From contig FWCC01000068.1 in the NCBI GenBank assembly GCA_900169235.1, positions 248,001 to 312,000 of the forward strand: 64,000 bases of DNA, given 5' to 3'. The stretch's first letter is position 1; every line of letters starts with the position of its first letter. Shown in pieces: positions 10,937 through 20,944 of the stretch. The translations under genes were made by a program, and so were the position numbers. Source of the DNA: Zarea fungicola. Lineage: Eukaryota; Ascomycota; Sordariomycetes; Hypocreales; Cordycipitaceae. The notes under the pieces are model-generated. The model made no database searches. It worked only from the letters and a program-made list of their open reading frames with translations, and was not told where the DNA came from.

Positions 10937-12078
10937 TTACGAGCGCTTGGCCTTGGCTTTGCGCGGCAGGCCTTGCGCCTTGCGAGCCTGAACGTCGACC
11001 TCTGCGATCGACCTGCTGGCATTGACAAGCTGAACAACGTTGATGACGTTCTTGGCAAACATGACTGGGAAGCTAATACCAGCAAGGACCCACGGCACAG
11101 TCGAATCCATCTTGTTGGCGCGTGCGAGTTCGAGGGCGGCGGCGCTGAATGGGTCAGGGAAGAGCTGCTTGAGCAGTGAGGCGTTCATCGGCGCTCCGGG
11201 CTGGATGTAGGTACCGCTGGATTCCTCGACCGTTTTGATCAAGTGAGGAGATAGCAGGGGCGAGGAGAAGGAAAGCAGGTACAAGGCGATGAAGAAGAGC
11301 TCATTGAGGAAGCAGAAGATGAAGAGAACAGTCTGTGTAGTCCTTGTTAGTGACAAGGCAAAGTATACGTTATGCACGCCTGGGGTGCGGCGCGGCAACA
11401 AAAAGGCAAGAAAAAAACAGTAAAGGCAACAAACCTTGTTGGTGTAGTAAAGGTTCAGGAGCCAGCTCTTGCTCTTGTCGATGTTCTTGTGGCTCGAGTT
11501 GGAGCCTCCGACAAGGAGAGTAGCATACATGTGAACGTAATGGCTGGAGAAGTCGAGGGCGATAAGGGCCTGGAAGAGAATGGCCCATCGTGGGAAGGCT
11601 GAAGAGAGGAAGACGAGCAGGCAGGAGGTGGTGCAACGATCAGTGACCATGTCGAGAACGGCGCCGAATCGGGTCGACTGCTCAAAGGCACGGGCGGCGT
11701 GGCCATCGAGGGCATCGAGCAGGCACGAAACACTGTAGAGGAGTGCACATGTTCGCGGATGGAGGGGCATGTAGTATAAGGATGCCACGGCGAGAACGAT
11801 CCGTGTATAGCCTGCAACAGAAGTCAGTAAGCAGCAAGTACAGCGAGAAGGAGAGGCACTGTGCTGCGGAGCGCGCTGGACCTACCGATCAGGTTGGGCC
11901 AGAAGAGAAAGATATTTTCGCGTTCCTCGGAAGAGTCGCTGTCGATGGAGGGGGCATGAACAGAGCCATTGCCATTCATGGTGACAGAGCCACCATTTGT
12001 CTGGGGGTGTTCGTCGTCTGATGGGGTTTGGGCATCACGGTTGCGGGCGGATCGTCTTCGGTTGGAACGGGTAGACAT
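10937..12078 (-). CDS. pis1: CDP-diacylglycerol-inositol 3-phosphatidyltransferase (PI synthase)
   Basis: Three exons (12078-11886, 11811-11435, 11332-10937) encode 321 residues. The CDP-alcohol phosphotransferase signature D-x2-DG-x2-AR-x8-G-x3-D-x3-D is perfect at residues 97-122 (Asp97, Asp100, Asp118, Asp122). It sits in a series of hydrophobic helices expected to form a six-helix membrane bundle. The N-terminal 55 residues are polar and rich in Ser, Asp and Asn, a cytosolic extension. The C-terminus ends in a lysine-rich tail. The enzyme makes phosphatidylinositol from CDP-diacylglycerol and myo-inositol at the ER and is essential in yeast. NIFLFWPNLIGYTRIVL and the NLYYTNK segment are specific to PI synthases. 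Intron phases are consistent. Confidence 0.93.
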
Positions 12079-14629
12079 TTTTTTTTGTTTGGTGTTTGTT
12101 TGGTGACGATGCGAGATCAATGAAAGTATCAATGCGTATCCAAGCAAGGATGGTTTTCGGTAGACTGAGAAGGCAACAACGTAGAAGTCTCTGGTGTTGC
12201 CAGTGCAGCCGACGGTTCCGTTATCAGGCAGGGGTAGGGCTGAAGCGCGCGAACGTCTTCTTTTTTTTTTCTTGTCTGTTTTCGCAGTATATTCTCACCG
12301 ACGCTGGTTGGTGCGATTGCGAGAGCGTAGATGGAAAATGACAAGAAAGTAAAATTAGGAATCTGTGATAGAAAAAGGAGATGTTAAGGAGTGGACACGA
12401 AGCGAAGAAAGTGGAAAAGTGAAGATAGATAGATGGAGAGCTCTTCTGAGTTGAGAATGGAAAGCTGGGGCGGCTGCTAAAAGGAGGGAGCCGCAAAAGG
12501 CTGCAAGTCGGCAGCTAACTAACTATTACGTAGGTAGCTTTGCAGCCAACGCTTGAACAGGATTGGATTAGTGACTGCCTATATTTTTTTTTAAAAGGGC
12601 CTATCAGTTCCTTTTGACATCATTTACGCGTTTGGTCCGCCAGTCCTTCAGGCTAGACAGGGCCCCTATTTACCCTTTAAATCAGCACCTTATAATTTTT
12701 GCTGGATCATCGAAACCGAAGGAATCGGCTATTATGGCAACGCAACGCCATTCTGAATACTCGTCAAGTTTTGACTCTTTGACCTGATTGATCTTCATTG
12801 ATTTACACAAATACTGACGCATTCAGGCAGCAATCTCCATCCTCTCGCTTTTTCGTACTGCGGAAAGGTGTGGCTTGATTCTTTCAGCCCATCAAGGCCG
12901 CCAACCAGCCAGATCCTTGGACGCCGCGGCCGAGGCAACTATCTGTTCTGTCCCCAGACTCACCAATTATTAGTCTACTGGCCAGTCAAGAGCATCCAAG
13001 TGTCAAATCAGGCTAGCCATCTACATGCACCAGCCTGTAGCCGATGCTGCCGCTTCCAGGAGGACCCTGCCATGCCAGCATGAAATGGCGTTCTTACAGA
13101 CGGAGGAATCAAATTCTCCACACGTCTTTATCTTGTTTCTGCCCGCAGAGCTCCCGCCCTGCCCGAATTACGTCGCATCAAACATTTTCAAAGTGAAGGC
13201 CGTTGATAATGGCATCAACTAGGCGTCACCACTGGCAGGTTCCTACTTATGTAAATGATGCTGATTCTTCTCATGACTACCCTTTCTCAGCAACTCAAAG
13301 CTGGAGGCCTTCAAAGAAAAATAAACACTCGCCACCTCACATGCTTCTCAACTTGCGGCATGAGTGCTCCCGTCGTGGCTTGCGACGTGGGGATTGCGGG
13401 GGTCCTTTTTGACAACTCTCTCCGTCAACAGTTGACAAGTAGAAAGGACCCGCCCACGTGGTCTTATCATGACCATTGTACACTATGTAAAAATAAAATT
13501 ATCCAATTTTCATTCGTTAATATTTGTCAAATTATCAAATTGTCAAATTGTCATGAAGATTCTATAATTAAAACGTTATAAATGGTTAATCTGTGGGAGA
13601 TTTACCTGTGCAAAGCAACGTTGTGGACGCGCCGCTATTCTCCAGCGTCCAGCGTATTCCCAGCCGAAGACTTTGTATGCTTCTGGGAAACAATAACTCA
13701 ACACTCTGTAGTTGTTGCTAGCCGTGTAATTTTGAGTTGTAATTCGGTCTTTTTTTCTAGGGTTTTGTGGTTACTTTAGTTTGGCCGTGTCTCTCGTCCG
13801 CCTGCACACCTCTAATACAAGTCCGCAACCCGGTTGAAGTCCCACCACTGCAGAGTAATCTTTATAAAGGAAAGACTGCCATTGGACAAGTAGTAGAACA
13901 AGTAATTATTCAAATATCTGGTGTCAATATACGACCAATACTGTAAGACCTCAGTAACTGGATAATGTTCGTCGTCTCACTGTCCCTATCCGTTCATTCA
14001 AGAAGGATGACGATCATCTTGAATTAAATAGAACGGATTTTTATTTACCTTTAAATTGTATAAATTGATAAACTTCAGCTGTGGCTCACTCTATTTCAAT
14101 GTTCTATTTCATCCTCAATTGCATTATCCTGGTGCGGTTGGCAGTATTTGAAGCTTCTGTTCTGGCAAGGACCGCAACACCGTCTATGCCACTGAGTAAT
14201 AATTTTTTTTGCATACCCAGCATAAAATTCTGAGTTTGGGTACTTTAACTGAAGCTCCCTGTAGAATAGTCTTACTTCTTGTTGCCAATTTTGTTCTTGC
14301 GCTCGATCTCTACCTTCCTTCCCGGTACCATCTCTCCTCGTACACCCTCAAGCCAAGCCGGTCCCTTTCCAGGTAACATATTGGTATCGACAGCCCGAAT
14401 AAAGGGGGGTTTAAGCCAAGCAGGCCAGACTCTTTCCCAGATCTATAGTGGGGTGAAGAGAGATAGCCAGGCAATTTACTGTAGTAGTATGTTATAAATG
14501 CAATACACCGAAACTGCTGCAAACTTTCGCGACCAGCGTCCACTCGAGCCTCAACCCTCCCTTTAGTAGGACGGTTACCAACGTATCCAACTATTTATAC
14601 AAGGAAAAGATAGACCGGAAACCTCAAGA
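12079..14629. other. Gene-free region upstream of PI synthase
   Basis: 12079-12520 is purine-rich on the plus strand, so the minus-strand transcript leader is CT-rich, as is typical of ascomycete promoters. From 12520 to 14270 the DNA is AT-rich and without supported genes. Short ORFs here lack coding character. Confidence 0.45.
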
Positions 14630-15522
14630 ATGGCTACAGAGCTGCAGGTGCATCCTCAAATGGGAAACATGCTCATTGCCATAAGGTGTGCGATGCCCGA
14701 CTTCTTCGCTCTGCTCTGCTACATGCCATACATAAAGCCTGGCGCTCTTCGAACCCCCCCACCTGAAGGCTGGCAAAACATTGGGGATACGGAGATTCGT
14801 GCGGAGAGCAAGACTGAGGATCGCATTAACTTTGTCAAGCATTTGCCCTGTCTTGTCTACGACATTGACGAGGAGACACCTTTTCTGATACCGCAGATAA
14901 AATCACTCTACGTCTGGCAAGAAGAGACGTGTAAGATCTCGGAGCTAGACCTGATTAAAACACTAGGGCACTTTATATGGATAGGAAGGGCGGCAAATTG
15001 AGATGGGAGTTTTCCCGACCCCGAAATGATCAACTGCGGCCATAAGGACAACGTCGAGTTTGAGGAAAGCGGGACTGACGACGAAAACGACGACGCAGTA
15101 AGCCTTGACTCTGACAGCTATGAGCGTTTTTCCAATGAAGAACTGAGAGGTCTCAAGACGACGCCAATTTTCTGCTTGTCGAAGCTCCCCCTTCAAAAGG
15201 ATTGATTCCAAGCGCGAGCTACCTGACATGGCTAAATGTCGCCCACGCGACGCCAACGGATATCTCTCCCAAAGCTCATGTATGTACCACCCGTGTCCCT
15301 TGGTTTAACCCATACGTGAATATTGTGGTAATGATTCTACGCTGGAAAGCTACTAGGATGCAAAAAAACCAATATCTGTACCCTGCCTGCCCTTGGCTGA
15401 GTGCTGCATTTCCCACCGTCGAGGCCAAAGATGGAGTCGCGGGCTCGTTCATGCTGGGCTTGGCCGAGGATTATGCCCGCAATTCTGCTACTATCACGCA
15501 GCATTTGAGTTCATCTTCCTAG
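14630..15522 (+). pseudogene. Degenerate fungal hypothetical gene
   Basis: An ATG ORF (14630-15001, 123 codons) has normal codon usage and a stretch with a TPPPEGWQNIG motif and a VKHLPCLVYD motif. I associate the pattern with a widespread uncharacterised fungal family, from memory only. After a single TGA at 14999 the same frame stays open to 15205. It encodes a strongly acidic run rich in Asp, Glu and Ser, the usual composition of a tail or linker. Beyond that point a different frame is open to 15522, which suggests a frameshift. I read this as a gene interrupted by one stop and at least one frameshift, sitting in AT-rich DNA. An unrecognised intron could instead rescue part of it. Function unknown. 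Confidence 0.35.
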
Positions 15523-15854
15523 GACTGATGTAAAAAGGGAGCGAAGTCAACTATTGGAGCCGTGCCACTACTCTGCTGCACCGTAAGGGTCGACTGAACG
15601 GCGACCCCAACAACATTTTATGTGTTTGTGTCGCTATGTATTTTATTAACCAATCTTTTCATACTAAAATTATTAACATATCCAATCCTAGCTTAATGTT
15701 TGCAAGAATCTTAGGAACAGAGCGAAGTGACAATATTCCCAACCAGCCAGCCAATTGCTGGACGACAGCTTAGATTGAGGCAAACGTTAAAAAGCTAAGC
15801 GGCTGGATCGGCCGTTACTAAATTAAAGGCTAGCCTACCACGTAAATAATATAC

Positions 15855-15871
15855 ATATATATATATATATA
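15855..15871. repeat. (AT)n microsatellite
   Basis: About eight uninterrupted AT units lie in AT-rich non-coding DNA. Confidence 0.85.
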
Positions 15872-16917
15872 AATCTTTTTGGGTTTCTCTATTATTGCAA
15901 GATTTAGAAAAGACTCCAATAGAATACAACCCAAGGTTATTTGTGCACGGACTTGCTACTGAGACAGGTGGAAGAAAGCCTGCCTCCATTAGAAGTCTGG
16001 TCGTCGACTATCACCAGCTATTAGACAGAGATACCAACAAAGGGGCTAGCAACCCGTTTCACCTTGGATTACAAACTAATTGCTAAGCAATTCTGGATCG
16101 TATGAATGGATCGGCGAGGGGAGACTACCTGGGTGACAAAACCAGACGAATACTTACTACGTTTGTAGGCAAGCTGCGGCGCCGGGGGATGTGATGGATG
16201 CGATACGAGGCGCAATCGGCAGATGAAATGAACTCTCCCGCCTTTACAGCTGCATCAGAGTCTGACGAAGACTTTTAGACCTCCGTATCGAGACGTAGTC
16301 AGCGCTGCTCTCAAATCAACGTAGTTACATGAACGAAATTACTGAATAGCAGCCATCCACGCCGTCAGCACCATGTCTATAATACAGGTAATAATCCCAG
16401 GGCAACTAAGGCTATTAGAGTTATTTTGATTATATTAATTGTATATTAAATGCATACTGGAAGAAAATATTAATCTATCTATGGAATAAAAAATTAGGGC
16501 TTTTTCCTTGGTAGTAATGATCCCAAAACCACGTTCTGGGTATGACCAAGGAAATTACCAACTATGCACGCAGACAGAAAGAAGACAGTGTTCTTTTCGA
16601 GTTTTACCGTCTTGTTGGCTCAAACAGTCGATAAATGCCGGACTTTTTACAAGCTCAGCCAGTTTGAGAGTGGTGTTGAATGGAATGCGGGTGGTGCAGG
16701 GGCCATGTCGTTCGCTGTGGCGGGAAATGGGCTGATGGGAAGTGGAGGGGAGATTGATTTGGGCTGGATTCAAAGCAAGCTGGAATTGAACCAGACCTGG
16801 TCTGTAGATGTTGAGTGGTCCAAAGGTTAGTGAGGCTGGTGGTGGGCGCTTCTGGTTCTGGATCGTGGTGGATCAAGGCTACAGCCCCGCCAACGAACGA
16901 GGCAGGTGGTCGTACCT

Positions 16918-16965
16918 GGGGCCGGGGGGATTTGGGGGGGGGGACCCTTGGGCGGCCTGGGGGGG
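16918..16965 (+). repeat. G-quadruplex-prone tract
   Basis: Five G runs (4, 6, 10, 3 and 7 bases) are separated by loops of 2-7 nt, which satisfies the usual G3+N1-7 rule for an intramolecular quadruplex on the plus strand. It is not inside a supported gene. Confidence 0.7.
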
Positions 16966-17925
16966 CCTCGGTGGCGATGGATGAAGAGTGCGCCTTGATA
17001 CATCTGCGATCAGTGGACAGATAAGGGTATATATTGTGCCTAATGTATTACCTGGTTGGTGCTCTGTCAACTACCGTCCCAAGGAGTTGAAACGTTAGCT
17101 ATTCGGAGTGGAATCGTGATTCCTATCTAGTACGTACCCTACTCATGTCATGTACTCTGAGTGCCACCACCTGAGGCAGTTAGTTACACACAAGCTTTCT
17201 TGTCAACAGGAGCTGAATGAGCCTGACATTTGACACTGGGGCTTGTTTGTCTGCTCCATGTTGCATTAGCTTAGCTGGCTGGACTTGACACTGGCACAGT
17301 AACTTGCAGTAGGTTACAGTGGCATCTTTGCAAGGTTGGTAATGGACCAGTCAGTGTGACAAGGTTCCCTCGGTCGGCGCAATGCTACCCAGGCTGGCTG
17401 GTCCAGGGCTGGTGAGGTAGTGGGGGTTGCGCAGCGCACTCAGTGGTCCAGCCCTCTGGAGGTAAGGTCAGGGTCTGCCGTAACGCTGTGAGGGCTACTT
17501 TAGTGCTCCGGTCTACAGGTACAGTTAGGTCTTAGCCCAACGCCCCGTATCAGTGATCATTCTGGTGGGTTGTCTGCAGTGCTGGCAGGCAAATGATTAT
17601 CCATCTCACTCCCACCGTCAGGCTTCATGCACGTTTAAATGACCAAAAAGGGGAACATAATTCCGGGGAACGGGCGCCGACTGGCGGGGAAATAAGTTCA
17701 TTTATCATGTATTTTTGTTTGCATTTGTTTTCTTCTTTTTGACGGGGCCCTGCATAGGTTTGCGCCTCTTTCCAACCCAAAGCTGCAGCAATTGCAGCCA
17801 AACAAAATTGGTGGCGCTGGAGTTGGGTGGCTGCCACCACCTGCTATTTGTTCCCCTGCCCAGTATCTCCATGTACCTTGTACCTTGTAGTACCTAGCGC
17901 AGGGCTGCAACGGGTACGTACAGGT

Positions 17926-17971
17926 AGGAATGATAACTACCTACAGGCAGGAATGATAACTACCTACAGGC
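17926..17971. repeat. 23-bp perfect tandem duplication
   Basis: Two exact adjacent copies, 17926-17948 and 17949-17971, each contain AATGATAACTACCTACAGG. They lie among CTACCTA/TAGGTA motifs about 1.1 kb upstream of pyrG. Confidence 0.9.
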
Positions 17972-19050
17972 GCCAACTACAGGTACTAAACTGTCCCCCC
18001 AGCTGTCTTGCAGCCCAATTTTGGCATCCCGTCCCCGTCGTTTGCTGCTCACCCAATTTAATTTTCATTAATCCGTCCTTGTCGTTGCTTTTTCCTCGTA
18101 GTCCCGCCTGCTTGGTGTGTGTTGAATGGGAACCACAAAAACTTTTTCTCTTGCCTGCAGCGCCGCCCAACCTTGCATTTTTGATCGATCCCATCTCCAA
18201 CTTGCTTCACTTACCTACCTGCCTACTACAAAAACCCAACACCATCTTTAGCTCCTCCTCCATGAGAATGAGGCAAGCATTGACTCGTCTTCCTCGTCTT
18301 AGCTAAAGCTTGGTCCAGAACCCCTTCTCCAAGGTATTATTAGCTTCCCCTCCAAGTTTGCCACAATCACCCTCCAAAAGCCATTCTGCCTCATGTCCAG
18401 TTTGTGCGCTGCATCGTACAAGTGCAGCCGCATTGCTTTTCAAGCCCGACGCTCGGTGGAGGTCGAGGTCATTGCGCTAGGTCTGACTTCCTCGTCACCT
18501 TGTGCCACCCTCGTCGTCTTCTCATTGTTTTTTTTTTTTTTTGCTTGTCCCTTGCTCTCTGATAGCTGACAAGCATCCTGGCTTAGACTACACAGTCCTT
18601 GCCCGCTAGCAAACTAGCTGCCCCTCGTCTGTTTTAATCACGTCCAACAAAGTCGCTTATTAGACCAACAAGTCGACAAAGACACCCACCCGGTACTACA
18701 AAAAAAAAAGCATTTTGTCTTTTGCAACAACTCTTCTCGCATACCATCTACATTCTTTATTGGGCTTCATCTCGCACACGGCCTGCTCCGATACCTACAT
18801 CCTCCGTCGCTCTCTATAGGTTTTCTGCCCGATTGCCGCACTTGCGCGCCTTCAACAGGTACCAGTTATCTGGCACCGCAAAGTCTGCCTCCCCACAGCA
18901 GCACACTCAACCGAAATCTCACCTCAGCGGGTTCTTGCGTTTATTACGCTTCATTTGCTCACCGTGTGCCGCTGATAAAGATAAAAAAGCACTGATTCAA
19001 TTTTGACGCGACTCTTATTCCAATCCAACTACGAATCACTTGCTACCACC

Positions 19051-20163
19051 ATGTCTTCTCACCCAACTCTCAAGGAGACCTTTGCCTCGCGGGCTGCCAC
19101 GGCCACTCACCCACTCAATGCCTACCTGTTCAAATTGATGGACCTCAAGGCCTCTAACCTCTGCTTGAGTGCCGATGTCGCCACCGCCCGCGAGCTCCTC
19201 TACCTGGCCGACAAGATTGGTCCCGCCATTGTCGTTCTCAAGACCCATCATGACATGGTATCAGGCTGGGACTTTCACCCCGAGACTGGCACTGGAGCCA
19301 AGCTGGCAGCCCTCGCCCGTCGCCATGGCTTTCTCATTTTCGAAGATCGAAAATTCGGTGACATTGGCAACACTGTAGAGCTCCAGTATACCAGTGGCTC
19401 GGCGCGCATCATTGAGTGGGCTCACATTGTCAATGTGAACATGGTTCCCGGCAAGGCCTCCGTCACCTCGCTCGCCAATGCCGCCGCGAGGTGGCTTAAG
19501 CGCTATCCCTGTGAGGTCCGAACTTCTGTCACAGTGGGAACCCCGGTAACGGACCAGTTTGAAGAGGATGACGAGGCTGAGGACGGAGACGCCGGCGCTC
19601 CCCTCAACGGCCAGGACCTGCCGCCCGTGTCTCGACGCGAGGATGGACGCAAAGGAAGCATCGTTTCCGTCACCACAGTCACACAAAAATACGAATCTGC
19701 TCTGTCGCCGCGCATGAACAAGAGCATCAGTGAAGGAGACGAAGCGCTGTTCCCCGGCATTGAGGAGGCGCCCCTGGAGCGTGGTCTACTCATCTTGGCG
19801 CAAATGTCGAGCCAAGGTAATTTCATGAACAAGGAGTACACGCAAGCCTGCGTTGAGGCTGCTCGCGAGCACAAGGAATTCGTCATGGGCTTCATCTCCC
19901 AAGAAACCCTCAACACACAGCATGACGACGCCTTTGTGCACATGACACCTGGGTGCCAATTGCCGCCGCCCGGTGATGCCAACGGCACCCTAAAGGGTGA
20001 CGGAAAGGGCCAACAGTACAACACGCCACAAGACATTATTGGTGTTGCTGGGACTGATATTGCCATTGTAGGCCGAGGCATTATAAAGGCAAATGATCCC
20101 TTTGATGAGGCGGAGCGGTACAGATCCGCGGCGTGGAAGGCGTACACGGAGAGATTGCGGTAA
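19051..20163 (+). CDS. pyrG: Orotidine 5'-phosphate decarboxylase
   Basis: A single exon of 370 residues. The ATG at 19051 has a strong CCACC context and matches the family N-terminus; the frame is open upstream but without homology. Active-site residues are all present: Asp42 in the SADV strand, Lys64 in KTHHD, and the Asp99-x-Lys101-x2-Asp104 triad in the signature [12 protein letters not shown]. The C-terminal phosphate-binding segment VGRGII is intact. About 75 acidic, low-complexity residues (roughly 175-250) are inserted in the barrel, a known feature of filamentous ascomycete pyrG/pyr4 proteins that makes them longer than the 267-residue yeast Ura3. The enzyme converts OMP to UMP, the last step of de novo pyrimidine synthesis. 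The gene appears intact. Confidence 0.96.
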   Translation: MSSHPTLKETFASRAATATHPLNAYLFKLMDLKASNLCLSADVATARELLYLADKIGPAIVVLKTHHDMVSGWDFHPETGTGAKLAALARRHGFLIFEDRKFGDIGNTVELQYTSGSARIIEWAHIVNVNMVPGKASVTSLANAAARWLKRYPCEVRTSVTVGTPVTDQFEEDDEAEDGDAGAPLNGQDLPPVSRREDGRKGSIVSVTTVTQKYESALSPRMNKSISEGDEALFPGIEEAPLERGLLILAQMSSQGNFMNKEYTQACVEAAREHKEFVMGFISQETLNTQHDDAFVHMTPGCQLPPPGDANGTLKGDGKGQQYNTPQDIIGVAGTDIAIVGRGIIKANDPFDEAERYRSAAWKAYTERLR

Positions 20164-20428
20164 TTCGAAAATCCTTGATTAATTTTTTATTTATTTTAAC
20201 TTTGCATATATCTTGCCTTGGTGGATTTCATTTATTTTTGGGATAGCCTCTTATTTATTTATTCCCTTTTACTTTCTTTTTCTTTTAGGGGTGCTTATAT
20301 TTGGATGAGGGTAGGAAACAGGAACGGGAGATTGGAATTCTTACAAAAGCATTATGACGAAACGCTGAGAAAACGAGATTTGGAAATGAGGGACAGGAGG
20401 TATATAAAAAAAAATGACATAAGAGACG

Positions 20429-20641
20429 TTACACTATCCTGACGGAGATTTTTTGTGCAATCTCGGCCGCAGCCTCGCCGGCCTTGTTCATCAGATCATC
20501 GAACTGGCTGGCGAAACGCGGCAGGCTATCCGGCCCCACCCATAACGCGGACTTAACGGGTGTAGAGAGCAGATCAGCAACCTTTTTTTTGGGGATGACG
20601 ATGGAAAGACTTGAGTCGGACCGGCGCATTTGCAAGTCCAT
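20429..20641 (-). CDS. Possible small protein of 70 residues, unknown
   Basis: An ATG ORF lies between pyrG and the Zn2Cys6 gene, opposite in direction to both. Third codon positions favour C and G as in real genes nearby. The protein has a basic N-terminus with PKKK and an amphipathic Ala/Glu-rich helix near the end. I recognise no family and found no convincing upstream exon. It could be a short gene, the last exon of a decayed gene, or chance. Confidence 0.3.
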   Translation of the reverse strand: MDLQMRRSDSSLSIVIPKKKVADLLSTPVKSALWVGPDSLPRFASQFDDLMNKAGEAAAEIAQKISVRIV

Positions 20642-20944
20642 TAATAATATAACAAAACTGACTCACTGCAGTCAAGTTTCAATTTTCTTGACGTCTTCTT
20701 TTTACTCTACACCTGGCGACGAGGCGAGACGACCGCATCACATTCGCTGCACCTCTCCGTTGGACACTCTCCCCCGCTCTTGCGACGCTGAAATAATTAC
20801 CACCTTATTACTGTCCTTGCCGTCTTTGGTCCAGGTTCTGTGCCCCGACAAGCGGCAGTAAGAAACAGTGAACTGGAAGGCTCATTGAACGGGAAAGCTA
20901 GCATTGGATTGTTTTTGCGGGCGTGATACAATAATATACAAATA

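Larger units (their letters stand above)
15523..19050. other. AT-rich gene-poor DNA followed by the pyrG promoter and leader
   Basis: 15600-16500 is AT-rich with a TA microsatellite. 16500-17000 includes a G-rich tract. 17100-17600 is unique-looking with no ORF support. From about 17880 to 19050 the plus strand is pyrimidine-rich, with CTACCTA-type motifs, a 23-bp tandem duplication and a run of 15 T at 18528-18542. This fits the promoter and long 5' leader of the OMP decarboxylase gene. No intact gene was found. Confidence 0.5.

Noticed and set aside
16508..17070. Overlapping ORFs across the G-rich tract
   Set aside because: Gly/Arg/Pro low-complexity translations that arise from the G runs, without start context or family.
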